Part shown: piece after piece, positions 33,901 to 45,490 of the stretch
How positions within the stretch are numbered: the stretch's first letter is position 1
Layout of the letters: each line of letters begins with the position of its first letter
NCBI GenBank assembly: GCA_002633025.1
Contig: NMRB01000139.1
Coordinates: forward strand, 146,441 to 210,440
Reading direction: 5' to 3'
DNA: 64,000 nt
Source of the DNA: Notospermus geniculatus
Taxonomy: Eukaryota; Nemertea; Pilidiophora; Heteronemertea; Lineidae
The notes under the pieces: model-generated
What the model saw: only the letters and a program-made list of their open reading frames with translations
Database searches by the model: none
Told to the model about the DNA's origin: nothing
Program-made: the position numbers and the translations under genes

Positions 33901-35811
33901 GCTTGGGGAAATATTGACCAACTGTGGCAGGTTCGTTACTTTTGCAGAACTTTGACCTCTGTTACCTTGAAAAGTAGGTCAAATAAAAAAACCCGTTGTA
34001 ATGTATCCTCATTAGATACACCTATGATAGAAATGTGGAAATGATCCAGTCATTAGTTCAGGAGTTATTGCACTTTTGTGTTTTTGTTTTTGGCCACCTG
34101 GTGGCCAAGCCAATAATCGAATCGGACTGAAATTTGGTGTCATAGGTCATCTGACCTAGGGGTATATATGTACCAAGTTTCAGATCAATAGCCCCAGCGG
34201 TTACGAAACGTGCCCTGCTAACGGACGACGACGACGGACACTGCACCATTTAATTGTAAGAGCTCACCCGGTGAGCTAAAAATGGGAGTTGCAAGGGAAA
34301 ATGGCCATACTGCAAAACATTACACCGGCACTAGGCCGTTGTCTACCTAATTAACCGCATTACTATTAATGAAGTTCGTTGTCCTTGTCATGAATAGGGA
34401 GGTTTAGAAATCAAACGATAAACGTAAACGTTAACGAAACGATATTTTTGTACCGAAAATGCAATATAAAATCTGGTTAAATGTGCAGTATGAAAAATAA
34501 CGTTGTCGTAAAGTTTATGTTTATTGTTTGATTTCCTAATCTCCCTAATATCTACCAGTGACCGTTTAGATGCGGTTTAGAGTATATTACAAACGTCCGT
34601 CTATCAGAACAATAAGGGCCGTATGCACGGGTCGGACTTCAGCCACACTTTCATCAAAGTCTGACTTTTCTCAATGCTTCAAGCAAAGGGAAAGTCTAAC
34701 TTCAGCTATACTTTAGGCTAAAGTCCGACCCGTGCATACGACCCTAATCGCCACCATTAAAAACAATATACCTTTGATAAAACTCTTATTCTTGTGTTTC
34801 TCTTCAGATAATTACAAGATTTTTTTTAAACATTTCAACTTAAAGTTGGAAGGTAATCCAGACTTTTACCTCTACGTTCCCCCCATCCTTAGAGGACCAC
34901 TCACGTTAAAGAACGGCACGTGTTTCCCCACCACCGCGGACGTGGATTACGTTACAGATATAGCACATTGTAAGTACATAATTATCTAAACTTCAATTCG
35001 GTACACAATGTTGATCAGGAGTAGAAGCTACTGAATTGAAATGTCCATCACGTGATTTCAGACACCTCAGACATCAGACTGATCAAAAATCCATGTTGGA
35101 TCTGGTTACTAAATTGGTAGTCAAACTGCAAAATTTGGGGTCTGGCTCATGGACTACAAGGATCTTGGTCTCTCTCTGTTTAACTGAATGTGAATTGTTT
35201 GGTGTAGCCTCTATGGAGGGGGGGGGGGTCATTATATTTTATGACCAGTCTAACTTGACGAGAGAATTGGCCAGATTGGCATATTATTGGCTGTTTAATT
35301 TGTTTTCGTTTTACGTGTATTTTTAAACATTTGCACTGTTTTAGACAAAGTGTCGATGAATCTCCACCTGAAATTCACCAAGATTGTCGAGAAAGTCGTC
35401 GACGAAAGAGTCCTCAAGCCACCATGCAAGGCAAAGGAAACAAAAGGGAGAATCACAGAGGTACGTAGGCTCAGGCATTGGTCGGTGTCGTCTAACATTT
35501 TCTAAGTTCTCAGCTACCCAGGGCCCATATTCATAAAGCTACTTAAGTCTTACATGTAAGTGTGGCACTGATCCTTTGTTCAACACAAAACATAATGTCG
35601 ATATATCTTATTACAAATACATGTATTTTAGATCCCAACTCCTGATGAGCTCGTGCAGATACTTAGAGAATCGGTTACACAGGATTCTGGGCCTGTTTCT
35701 GAGCCGCAGGCGGAACCCTCCCCCGAGTCTGATGAGGCTGCGACAGATGGACAGGGAGATGATGCTGGGGATGAGGGTGATGATGAGGATGATGGCCGTG
35801 ACAAGAAATAG
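30985..35811 (+). CDS. Gene E: secreted ependymin-related protein with intact acidic tail
   Basis: Coding exons are 30985-31145, 32101-32188, 32971-33073, 34808-34969, 35345-35460 and 35632-35811, giving 269 residues. Residues 1-20 are a signal peptide (MQSSFGVVCLAVLVGMATS), then CCLPDQGSFDFAVQ with an NVT sequon. Residues 54-83 hold SGSFDFTKQKFYLNL..FLDLSK. Residues 84-118 hold two cysteines and GKLGKPWQCILG. Residues 118-172 hold LTLKNGTCFPTTADVDY with an NGT sequon. Residues 172-210 hold VLKPPCKAK. Residues 211-269 are the tail, IPTPDELVQIL then nearly all Asp, Glu, Gly and Ser, ending DDGRDKK. By family, the domain is a secreted glycoprotein of LolA-like fold; several ependymins bind calcium, which an acidic tail could strengthen (inference). 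It is the least damaged member and the best reference for the array. AATAAA occurs at about 35946. Confidence 0.82.
31160..31870. other. Gene E intron 1, unremarkable part
   Basis: No element or reading frame is supported. Gene D intron 1 matches only the first few dozen bases. Confidence 0.4.
31876..32016. mobile_element. Small MITE (GGGAGGTTTAGAAATCAAAC family)
   Basis: About 138 bp with near-perfect inverted ends GGGAGGTTTAGAAATCAAAC and GTTTGATTTCTAAACCTCC, flanked by TA. It is the unexpanded form of the element at 23771-25832. Confidence 0.9.
32685..32836. mobile_element. Foldback element (gene E intron 2)
   Basis: Arms AAGCGGCGAATCCACTGTCG and CGACAGTGGATCACCCGCTT, with ATTTGGGCTTG and CAAGCCAAAAT inside. 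Confidence 0.8.
33215..34285 (+). mobile_element. Element with degenerate tandem repeats (gene E intron 3)
   Basis: It begins AAATGGTCCATGGACCATGTGCTCACCTGGG and ends GACACTGCACCATTTAATTG..GAGCTCACCCGGTGAGCT. Inside are about five degenerate units of 130-180 bp built on CCACCTGGCGGCCATATTGG and GGTCAAG.CGTTCC.GAGTT. Fragments of its ends recur near 49505-49550 and 62758-62795. The class is not recognised. Confidence 0.65.
34396..34549. mobile_element. Small MITE (GGGAGGTTTAGAAATCAAAC family)
   Basis: TA-flanked copy with a slightly diverged right end (GTTTGATTTCCTAATCTCCC), just before the 34614 element. Confidence 0.88.
34614..34744. mobile_element. Foldback element of the GGGCCGTATGCACGGGTCGG family
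   Basis: Inverted ends GGCCGTATGCACGGGTCGGA and TCCGACCCGTGCATACGACC, with AGTCTGACTTT and AAAGTCTAACTT inside as secondary complementarity. Confidence 0.8.
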
Positions 35812-35956
35812 GGAAATGGGGATGATTCGCAAGAAGATGAGAGGAAGAATGGTCAAACGAGAGGGTGACGAGAGTATTATCAAAATATAAATATAAATAT
35901 GTCATAAAATATATTAAACAAGTAGAATTAGAAATATCCTTTAGAAATAAAAGCAT

Positions 35957-36097
35957 TGGGCCGTATTCAAAAAGGGTGATCATCGCGCGATTAAGACTTA
36001 GACGCGTGTAACTTCACTGTGTAAATGCACGCACTTCCACCATGCATTTGACGGAGTTACACGCGTCTAAGTCTTAAACACCTTTTTGAATACGGCT
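35957..36097. mobile_element. Foldback element with GGCCGTATTCAAAAAGG ends
   Basis: Arms GGGCCGTATTCAAAAAGGGT and ACCTTTTTGAATACGGCTC, with GACTTAGACGCGTGTAACT and its complement inside. Confidence 0.85.
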
Positions 36098-36654
36098 CCT
36101 TGACTCCTTTTCTGAAAAGTGGGACCCAATTTTAGAATTTCTTTAAAAATTAACGCAGTCAACTACAGGAGCGATGAGCTAAGGGGGTTAGACATATAGG
36201 GGGAGGGGTCGAAAGGGGGATAAACCAAATAGTTTTGGATAAGGGAGGGGTTGTGGGTTTACTATTACTAATAAAAGGAAACTCTTATAAATAGTTATCA
36301 CATGTTACATGTATGTGTTTAGTATTCGTTCTCCACTGAATAAAGAGTTTAAAATTAAAATTAAAATTAAAAATTTTTTCCATGGGTTTTTTCTGGGTGG
36401 ATATTTTCCTAGGGAAATTTTTCCGGTGGGATGTTTTCCGCGTGCTGCCCATCCGTCCGAACGATGTTACTGTGAATAGTTTTCCGGATCGACCGATCGA
36501 GGATCCTTGCCTGACTTGAGTGCGAAGTCGAAAGATACGGTACCGGATTTGTGGTAAAAAAATACGGACTTGAAATTCGAACAGGCAGACGACGATACGG
36601 AGTGAAAGAAGGGCAAGACAGCTCTTGACTTTGGCAGCTGAAGAGAAAACTTCA

Positions 36655-36762
36655 GGGCCAACCGCACAGAAAGTCCGATGGTGCTTTCGATCCCCATCGG
36701 CGATATAACTAACTACCGGTAGGCGCCGGTAGCACTATCGGACTTTCTGTGCGGTCGGCCCA
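36655..36762. mobile_element. Foldback element with GGGCCGACCGC ends
   Basis: Arms GGGCCAACCGCACAGAAAGT and ACTTTCTGTGCGGTCGGCCC, in the spacer between genes E and F. Confidence 0.85.
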
Positions 36763-36902
36763 GGTGTATTCGGCATTAGGTAAACGAGACCTCAGCAAAT
36801 CTGTCGCAGAAATACACCTTCCCACTTTGAATAGGTTTTTTTCACATTGGCGCATAGAGTGAGCATAATCTTTACACCATCTGGTTTATGTAGAATAATA
36901 TA

Positions 36903-37165
36903 AGCCGTGGTTACACTACATAAAAATACCCGTGTTTTTCCAGACCCGTGTCAAACCCGTGTGTGCGAAAAGCCCGGCGAGAGGTGACACCACTACATTG
37001 TAGTTTAGTCGCTCGGCGACAGTTGCGCTGCATGCACTGACTCTTCAGTCATTTCTCTATTGGCCCACATTGTTGGAGGCGCGAAAACGACGTCGCTTAA
37101 TGGCTGCGCCATCCGTAGCCGTGCTAAAGAACTAATGAGACACGGGGATTTCGGAAAGCACGGGG
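36903..37165. mobile_element. Partial element of the AAGGTTACACC family
   Basis: Begins AGCCGTGGTTACACTACA and matches the 22770 copy through AGCACGGGGAGAAT, where the homology stops. Confidence 0.65.
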
Positions 37166-37221
37166 AGAATGTTTTTTGCACAATCTGCCTGGGGGGCAGG
37201 CATTTGCCCCCCTGTCCCTAT

Positions 37222-37622
37222 GCTACACTGTAAAAAATGGAATAGTCCCCGCGGGTAAATTTTACCAATGGGTAATATTTGCTCAAAAGCGCCGGTCAAT
37301 ATTACCTTTCCGTGGGTATTCTCAGGCGCCTTCCTTATTATTGCAGGTAATGTTTACCTGGAACCGTGGGTAAAACTGGGGACAAGCTTACTACCTATAT
37401 TCCCGTAGGTAAATTGGTAGTAAGCTTGTCCCCAGTTTTACCCACGGTTCCAGGTAAACATTACCCCCTATAGTAAGGAAGGTGCCTGAGAATACCCACG
37501 GATAGGTAATATTGACCTGCGCTTTTGAGCAAATATTACCCTTTTCTGTGGTAAAATCGAAATTGCCTATGGCATTGGTAAAATTTACCCGCGGGGACTA
37601 TTCCATTTTTTACAGTGTAGCT
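37222..37622. mobile_element. Long near-perfect palindrome with CACTGTAAAAAATGG ends
   Basis: Two arms of about 195 bp meet near 37412. Outer ends are ACACTGTAAAAAATGGAATA and TATTCCATTTTTTACAGTGT; inner arms include GGGGACAAGCTTACTACC and its complement. It lies in the spacer before gene F. Confidence 0.9.
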
Positions 37623-37882
37623 ACGGGCCTGCAGTTACTCATGATATCATGCACAAAAAATACAGGCCATTCACTGTGACCTTATGGTCGTGCATGTTAT
37701 AATATTGTATACATGTACATGTCATTTAAACAATCATCGATGAAAAACGGAATCAAAAGTAAGGAACAACAACGATTATACTTGTTCTTGTAATGAGAGG
37801 CAGAAATGATTGTCAACTAATTGGAAATGCCATCAAATTATTGAGGACACGCGCAAATATCGGCTGTCTAGATGTCAAATCA

Positions 37883-38009
37883 AATGCCAAACAAATTATC
37901 ATAATTACTAAATCATAGAAAGATGCTATATAGGTCTGGACACCGGGTATCCAGCTGCCAGATAGGTTGCAGTGGTACCGGGACACGTTATTGGGCGAGA
38001 TATATTTTG
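37883..38009 (+). promoter_or_regulatory. Gene F core promoter and non-coding first exon
   Basis: The shared element (AAATGCCAAACAAATTAT) is followed about 40 bp on by CTATATAGG (about 37926). The leader has CACCGGGTATCCAGCTGCCAG and a donor ATTTTG|GTAAGTCAG, exon end 38009. Further upstream, GAGGCAGAAATGATTG (about 37798) is shared with genes G and H. Confidence 0.65.
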
Positions 38010-38802
38010 GTAAGTCAGTTCACTCTACTCCGTTCTTTGCTCTTTTGTCGGTGATCAACCGTATTTATCGGCGTAAATTGAGACCAAGCATTGCTGTCAC
38101 CGCTGGATGCAAAACTACGGTGGTTGAACGCCAATTGATAGGACGGTAAAACGCATATTAGGCCTACTTTTGTCACTACCCATACACGATGCACGCATTG
38201 TATTCACATAATTAGGCCTATTCATTGTTCATGTCAACTCTGGGTAGTCCCTTTGGGTAAAGCCTGGCTCAGGTAGGCATTGCGTCTTGAAGCGACATTT
38301 CAGCGACTGAGAGGAACTCGGAGCAACTGGCAGTTATCCCTCGAATAGCACGCTCATGTCGACAGCCCTCGGTCCATTCCACTGCCGCCATTTTCTTTTT
38401 TCGGTATACGTTCACGTGATTTTCAATGAAATATCCCCGTTCAAGCAACTGATCAATCGCAAGCGGCGCAGGTCGACGGATCTGATGCAATGAACACGAT
38501 TAACAGTTAATCGTGTCGATCGTAGAAAATTTTAAACCGGCCAAAAGTTTCCTACGATCAGCACGATTTCCACGACTGACCTCAAGATCTGATAAAACCT
38601 GATAGGATCACCACGATTACATCACGATTAAGATCACGATTTCAATCGTGGCGTGATTCGTGATAGTGTGAACTTAGCATTACAATATATCGGCTCGTGT
38701 GCTGTTGGCTAGTGTGCCGACCACACACGCGGAAGACCCAGGCATTTGGCTTTGTCTCCCGCGGCGCCAAATCTACAACTGCTGAGTCGTTCTTTCAGAA
38801 CC

Positions 38803-41800
38803 ATGAAGTCCTTCATCGTCGTCGTCTGCCTGACAGTCCTTGTTGGCATGGCAACGTCATGTTGCGTGCCAGATCAAGTTTCATTTGATTTCTCACTCCG
38901 AATGAATTACACGATGATCAGACATGAATCTAGCTATGGCCCACGAAGAAGGTCCGAGATCCAGTCGCTCACCGGAAGGTTAGTATTTCTGTTGGCGTTC
39001 TCAAAGTGTAAAGTGAAAAATGTTTTAAGGGATGTTTTATCTATATGTATGTTTTAATGAAGAATTTACCCACGAATTTATAATAAATAAATAAATAAAT
39101 AAAGACATCTATTACCCATCTTCGGCTATTACCCATCTTCGGGTAAGGCCAAAAAAATTAATGTTCTGTTTCCGGTTTCATGGATCAGAAGAAAAATGAT
39201 GCGGTGATGCGTTTTTTTATTTTTTTTACAAAGTTTTTATTTCATAAAATATATTTTATTTCTCTGTTGGAGGCCTTTAAATATTTGAAGTTAACACTGC
39301 TATTGTCAATCGGCGGCAATTGTGGAAGTAGATAGACATGATAGAGCAATTCTACAGTGATTTTCAAGGACTTGCTTGTTATAACTAATTTGGTGACACC
39401 AGATGGCGCGGTGTCTAAATGCGCTGCTCCACGTGACAGTTTTTTGTCGAAAGTGCTGTCAGCTAGTGACTGTATGACAGCAATAATAATTGCTGTCTGA
39501 CAGAAATAATTGACTATCTGACAGCAAACTTTCGACAGAAAACTGTGACGTGGAGCGGTGCCTTCAGAAATCGCAAATTTCGTTCAAAATGAAAAATAAA
39601 AATCTGTCGACCCGCGGGATTAGAGCTGACACGCACGGGAACCACAAACAAAACATTTATTTTTTTGCCGAACTTTTCTAGTGGCTTTCGATTGGATGTT
39701 CGCTGGGCGTAACATCTACTAATCATCGGTGCAGTTTCTGTGGACTGTTCATGAAAATTATCCGTTGTATTTGACCCGGTTTTAACGTTGATGTCCCTGT
39801 AATTGGTCATAGCAATGATTTAGACAGGAAATTGCTTAAATATAGGCACCATTTGTCTTCCAACGAGGCACTTGTTCTAATTACGCACTAAATACAGGCC
39901 ATGTCGATTTAGAGGAATCAGAGGAATCGGAGGAATCAGAGGAAAATACAGTCTGCAGCCCATCAGTCACTAACGATCACACGACTATCATGTACTAAAT
40001 ATATAAATGATCGAGTTAATATCATAATAGCTTTAGTGGGACTTGCAATTCGGCCCTTTTCTCCTAAAGTGTTGGCTTTCGGCCTTCAAGTCATTAGAGT
40101 CTCTTATCACCAACCTCGATCATGATGAGTTTATTATAACAGCTCAATAGCATAGGAAATATTGTGAATTATCTATTCTGGTAATTTTATACTTTATCGT
40201 ACGGTGATTTTGTGGATTTTCCAGCCCGATTCCTCTGATTCCTTCGATTCCTCCGATTCCTCTAAATCGACATGGCCCTAAATACATGTACTATGTAGTA
40301 TGTAATTTTCTTTATCTTTTAATTTGTGAAAATGCATTCGTTTATTGATTCACTTAGGGACAATTATTTTCATACCTATTTCGCCCGATTCACTCTTCGA
40401 TCGCGCGGTTTTTCACGTTAAAATAACAAGGGCTCCACACTCACGCAGGAAACTTTTATTTCGTACTTCGCGTTTCGTCAGATTTGCGAAACCTCACTAA
40501 CATTATTACTCCACAAAACCGATTGTTTATTTCAGCGGATCTTTGGATTTCACGGAGCAGAAATTTTACTTAACGGTTAGAAGCGAGTCGCCAGAGTTCA
40601 TGGGGAAAGCACTCCTTGACCTTGACAAGGTAGGCAGCGTAGCAGGCTTTTCCAAATCAACCATGACAATGCAGGGATTGGTGTGGTGACCAATACCTTA
40701 AATGACACTAATGTCGAGTAGAATTTTCGGACTGTCATAAACCCCTTTTCCACTAGCACAATTTATCCGTGCTCGACCCGGGTCGAGCACGGCACGGCAA
40801 AAAAGTCGTAAGTGGAAATGGGTCCAGCGTGCTCGGCACCGTGCCAAATCCAACCGGGCCTGGCCCATCGAGAGGAGGTGGGCTCGACCCGGGTCGAGCA
40901 CGGCACGGTTGGAAAAACGTGTAGTGGAAACGGTCACCGGGCCAGGCCCGGCACGGCTCGCTTACTTGAGACGAAATGCGCATGCCCAATACTGACCTCG
41001 ACACTCATCTCATCAATGCTGTCTCAATAATCTAAAATCATCTGACACCGGGCAGATTCACGTCAACCCATTTGAACCTCAGCAGTGTCGGCCCTTCACC
41101 CAGGGCATAGATCTTACAAAGAATCTTATAATTTCCTCAGTAACTATTTTAGCTCTTTGTAAGTAAAAGATAAGAAAAAGCTTACTGACATATGTATTTT
41201 TTTAAAATCCGATCTTTAGAAAAACGGGAAACTGACAGCATACTCGACGTACATGTATAAATCACCAACCAACCGAACTCGTGAGGAGTGCTTTGCGATT
41301 CCATTCAAAGGGGAGATAGGAAAACCTTGGCAATGCATTCTGGGTAGGTATATTGAGCCCTACAGGCCACTTCGCCTTGGTCTTATTCTACAAGTCACCA
41401 AATTCGACAAAGAAGTTTTCGACATAGTATCAGTCTCGCCTATAGGTGTTACCACTGGCTTTGTATGGGTTGGACAGGACACCAGTCTCATCACGTTGGT
41501 TCAACATTCCGCCGCCAGGGATACTGAGACATGCCTCATAGTGGCGCTTGTAAGTCCTTATTCAACGTTCGGAACTTCCGAAGGCAACTGCTCGGCAATT
41601 TCCGTGACGGCTCGCATTTCCCCTCGGACACAATTCCAAGGCAGCCATCTTGAACGCGCAAGGATTCCCTTCATTTTCTGTGGGTTTGGATGCGGTCGTC
41701 TAATCCCACCCTGCGCATGAGCGAAATAGGTCACACAAAAACGTTGCGTTATTGACCAATAATTGGCAGATTGGGTGAGATATCGATAAGTTTTTATATA

Positions 41801-44410
41801 ATATGCCTCAACTTATCCAGGAAATAAGGTTGGATATCTTAACAGGCCAAAATTCGGCCAAAATAGTTCCACGGTCGGTCACGTGGGTTTGTTGATAAAC
41901 AACATGGCTGCCTTGGACTTGTGTCCGAGGTGAAATGCGCCGCCCAGTGGATATAAAAGCAGTTCGCCTCAGGTCGTTCCGAATGCTTATTCAAAAGAAC
42001 TTATTCTTATAGACGTTTACATTCCTGTGTGTCTTTTCCAGATGATGAATCGCTTTTTACTGATCTGGGCGGAGATTACCTGCTCGACCTTTCCCCGAAG
42101 GCCTATGGACTAATTTCAATGATGTCGGGCACGTGTGCACCCAACAGAGCGGACGTGGATTACATCAGGAACTCATCATGGGGTAAGGAATATTCTGAAT
42201 TTATGGTTCGGTATCAAAATCAGCGTCTTTGATGCCACATGACTCATGTTTGTTAACATGTCTTGAAAACAAAGATTTGATAACTCAAATAGCTTCCATC
42301 TTCAAGCTTGAACTTGGACTTCGAAGTTGAACCTCAACTTCAATCTTCAGGCTTAACACCCCCCCCCCCTTCACTACAGCGGATTCCGCCGTAGTTTCCG
42401 GCGAGCGGAGCGGTTTTCACAGGCATTTGGATAGATAACAAACCATGATTTGCTCGCCGCAAACCATGGCGGAATCCATTCTATTGAAATCTGGGCTTAA
42501 AAAACTCCCAAACCCAAACTCAATTATTTTCAATCTTCAAATTTATACTCAGACTTCAAACTTGAGCCGCAACTCCAATATTCAAGCTTACATGTATATG
42601 TAACTCCAATTTCAAGCTCGAAACTCAATTTCGGTCTTCAAGTTCGGACTTGGACTTCAAGCTTGAACCTAAGCTTAACTCCGACTTCAAGCTCGCAACT
42701 CAATTTCGTCGTCAAACCTGGGCTCAAGCTTGAATCTCATCTTTAGTGTTCAACCTTGAACTCCGACTTCGATCGTTAGCCTTGAACACTGCAGTCTGGA
42801 GTTCAAGCCTTAAACCGGTGCCTTAAAACTGTAGTCCGAGGAAGTTCAAGCTTGAAGACTGAAGTTCGAAGTTCAAGTTAGAAGATTGAAGACTGAATGA
42901 GCCTTCTGGGCTTTCGTAGAGAAAGACTTCTTGATCTTCATCACCAGATTCTTCCAAAGTAGGATGTCAACTGACAAATTGCATCGTTTACGTCACATTA
43001 AAGTAGTTCATTCTATTTCAGCTTTCACAAAGATTGGTTTTCAATTGGAATTCACCAACGTTGAGAGCAAAATTGTGGACGAGAGTGTTTTCAAGCCACC
43101 ATGCAAAGCAGAGACAAGCAAAATTCCTCCTGGCCAGGTCTTGTTTATTTCCTCTTTCTCAGCCATTGCCTTGCCGATTGAATACAACACAGTAGTTCAA
43201 AAATCTTCATTACCTGTTATGACATCGCTACGCCCTCCGACTACATTCGCACAAACCCCTGGCTTCTCCCGCCGCCTGGGCTACTGTTTTACTGGCTCTT
43301 CTTTTTTCGAAATCACCCCTTAGTTCGTATTCATCGCTTTTATTTCAAATGAATATGTCCCATACTTAGCTTACTGCCTTTTTATCATTTCGGAACTGCT
43401 ATTTTATTCTTATCTGAAAATTCGACATACTGCGTGTCGCTTTCTAAATAGCTCACTGTTCTATCCACCGTGTCCGCCATGTTGTTGTCTGGGACCTCAT
43501 TCCCAGCTAATAGAGTTAATGTACTGCTTGAGATAGATGGCACCATGCCAAAACCTGATGGCGAGGTCAGGGAGCAATGACAAGCGCTCTGATTCTGGTA
43601 CATTACTTTGGGCAAATAGAGCAATCATGCGCGAAAGTATCCAAGGGAGTGGTGTAGTCTTATGACCTAGTCAATACACATGGGTTTCCAGGAAGTAATT
43701 CCAAAGGCAGATACTAGTATAAATCGAATATCTCCCTATTTGTAGGCTAGAGACATCCTCTAAAATCGTACCTTAACGGTCACTTCAGGAAGAAATATAG
43801 GATGTAGTTTATCAAAAAAAACTTTCTTTGATCAAAAGTGTTAAAGGAGCACGGTATTGCCACTTTTTCTCGACAGCCGGCGCCACCGCGTCACTCCCAG
43901 ACAGGGACTAACTACGCTGTCGGCGAATTCACCCGATTTACTACGTACATTTTGTAATGCATTTTTGTAGTTTGTCTAACTGCCGCTAGGTGGCTACGTC
44001 GGCAGTCAAATAACGCATTTGAGATCCAATACCGGGCTCCTTTAACAGCTCTATACAAGATCCAGGTTTTTAGAGAGATGTTTTAAATTGCAACTGTAAA
44101 GGCGAGAGAAACTTTGTCGAAGCTATGATGCAGTAGCCTACACGTCCCCCCCCCCCTCCCCACACATACACACACATGTAGGCCTACAGCACGTCTGATG
44201 TTTGTCCCATGATTTCAGATACCTACTCCGGCCGACTTCAAGCGTATGGTCCTTGGTCCCATGCCCACCCGTGGGCCAGGTGGGCCAGTTTCTGAAGAGT
44301 CGGAGGAAGAAGCGTCCCCAGAGAGTAATGAGAGTGACAATGATGGTGATGGTGAGAGCGATGAGAAAAGGAGAAGAAGAGGATGCGCATTACACGGCAT
44401 AATTTGTTAG
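38803..44410 (+). CDS. Gene F: secreted ependymin-related protein with acidic tail
   Basis: Coding exons are 38803-38978, 40536-40629, 41220-41343, 42042-42182, 43022-43137 and 44219-44410, giving 280 residues. The ATG follows an acceptor at 38798 and opens MKSFIVVVCLTVLVGMATSCC, then VPDQVSFDFSL and an NYT sequon. The following blocks are SGSLDFTEQKFYLTV, GEIGKPWQCILG, LISMMSGTCAPNRADVDY with an NSS sequon, and SVFKPPCKAE. The last exon encodes IPTPADFK, an acidic run (EESEEEASPESNESDND..), then KRRRRGCALHGIIC. Compared with genes A and B the last residues are read in another frame; gene G shares this ending. Exon 2 (94 nt) and exon 3 (124 nt) are the longest of their kind in the array. The introns carry a hAT-like element and a long degenerate purine/pyrimidine repeat. 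Confidence 0.8.
39417..39561. mobile_element. Foldback element (gene F intron 1)
   Basis: Arms GCGCTGCTCCACGTGACAGTT and AACTGTGACGTGGAGCGGTGC, with copies of CTGTCAGA and TGACAGCAA between. Confidence 0.75.
39888..40284. mobile_element. hAT-like non-autonomous element (gene F intron 1)
   Basis: Inverted ends GGCCATGTCGATTTAGAGGA and TCCTCTAAATCGACATGGCC are flanked by direct copies of CTAAATACA, an 8-9 bp target duplication typical of hAT transposons. The arms also hold GAGGAATC repeats. Confidence 0.75.
40740..40945. mobile_element. GC-rich foldback element (gene F intron 2)
   Basis: Ends CCCCTTTTCCACTAGCAC and GTGTAGTGGAAACGG, with the palindrome GCTCGACCCGGGTCGAGC in both arms. Confidence 0.75.
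41440..41530 (+). repeat. Dispersed repeat shared with gene B intron 1
   Basis: The stretch GCCACTGGCTTTGTATGGG..CACCAGTCTTATCAC at 6853-6960 recurs here in gene F intron 3. Confidence 0.7.
42260..42905 (+). repeat. Degenerate AAGCTTGAA/TTCAAGCT repeat (gene F intron 4)
   Basis: A 0.6-kb stretch is built almost wholly from variants of AACTTCAAGCTTGAAC, alternating in strand sense, so it is full of overlapping small palindromes. A foldback at about 42373-42500 (GCGGATTCCGCC and GGCGGAATCC) interrupts it. Confidence 0.75.
43849..44045. mobile_element. Element with TTAAAGGAGC ends (gene F intron 5)
   Basis: Ends TTAAAGGAGCACGGTATTGC and AATACCGGGCTCCTTTAA. An inverted relative lies at 49848-50065 and a fragment at 11890-12003, sharing GCCGGCGCCACCGCG. 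Confidence 0.8.
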
Positions 44411-44515
44411 GTACTTGAGAACCTACACGTAACCTATAGAAAGAGGATGCGCATTACACGGCATAATTTGTTAGGTACTTGAGAACCTACACGTAACCTA
44501 TAGAAACCTATAGAA
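44378..44515 (+). repeat. Tandem duplication of the end of gene F exon 6
   Basis: About 65 bp containing GAGGATGCGCATTACACGG through ACGTAACCTATAGAAA occur twice in a row; the second copy lies after the stop codon. Confidence 0.85.
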
Positions 44516-44560
44516 CACAAGACCGTGTTACTGTATGTACTCACCTAAACCTGGAAACCA

Positions 44561-44800
44561 CTACTGATTTTCCACGCTGCGACTTGCTTTGCAACCTACT
44601 ACCTGCGATTGAATACGATTGCAAGGAACTGATACCGGTCGCCGACCGATTGCCGACTGAAATCGACCGCATCTTCACCATTGGTGGAAACCACGTCTAG
44701 CGAGTCCACTACGGCGATCGAGTGCCCAGTTGCAACGCTACTCAGTTGCAAAGCAAGTCGCAACGCAAACACAGCTTGAAAATCAATGGTGGATTCCTAC
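44561..44800. mobile_element. Foldback element (gene F 3' flank)
   Basis: Arms ACTACTGATTTTCCACGCTG and ACACAGCTTGAAAATCAATGG, inner arms GCGACTTGCTTTGCAAC and GTTGCAAAGCAAGTCGC. A relative spans about 58443-58640. Confidence 0.75.
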
Positions 44801-45384
44801 ATGTAGCTTAAGGATCTTATAGGTGCACCACTAAATATGTAGTATCGATATAAGGATGTACGACCGACTATGAGTTGACCACGATAACCACGGTATGCAC
44901 ATCCACCGGCAAATACACCAATGTAATACTCGATGTACATGTAGTTTCATTGTGAACTATTTTGTGTTGTTCTTTTACGACCGACAGAGACGTCACGAAT
45001 TATGGCGACCGGACAAAATATATAATAAAGACGCCTGCCCTGAAAGTAGCATCACCAATGGAGTTCCTTCAGTAATTTTCCTTGTTCTTATTTGACTAGC
45101 GTACAATGTGTGAGTCACACCCAGCGATCCAACCCAGTGCTTCTCGGTCCAGGGTTTTCGAATACCCTTCTTCTGTCCGAACAAAATTCACCAATGGTTC
45201 GGGAAAACGTTTGCGTCCCGATCGACCAAAATCCAGTTTAAAGCTGAACTTAATAGATATAAACCCGAAGGCACCTCCAAACTACCTCTGAAAACGATAC
45301 ACCCTCTGGGACGGTCACAGTTGGTTTTACTTGCCACCACGCTCTTGGACAGCAAAGATCTCAGCACAGCTGCCAAATGAGAAA

Positions 45385-45490
45385 AAACGAAAAATAATCT
45401 GTCATGGCACCGAGATTCGAACCCACAACCCTCTGATCGATTCGTGGCGCGTACAGAAAGAGGTGTGGCTATCATTCGAATGAAAGCCGT
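45385..45490 (-). mobile_element. tRNA-like sequence, probably SINE
   Basis: On the minus strand GGTTGTGGGTTCGAATCTCG is a B-box-like T-arm. No full cloverleaf with a clear anticodon arm is seen, so a SINE head is more likely than a tRNA gene. Confidence 0.4.

Noticed and set aside
41253-41720. 155-residue open frame over gene F exon 3
   Set aside because: Its first part is exon 3 itself; the rest runs through the donor GTAGGT into intron sequence shared with a dispersed repeat.
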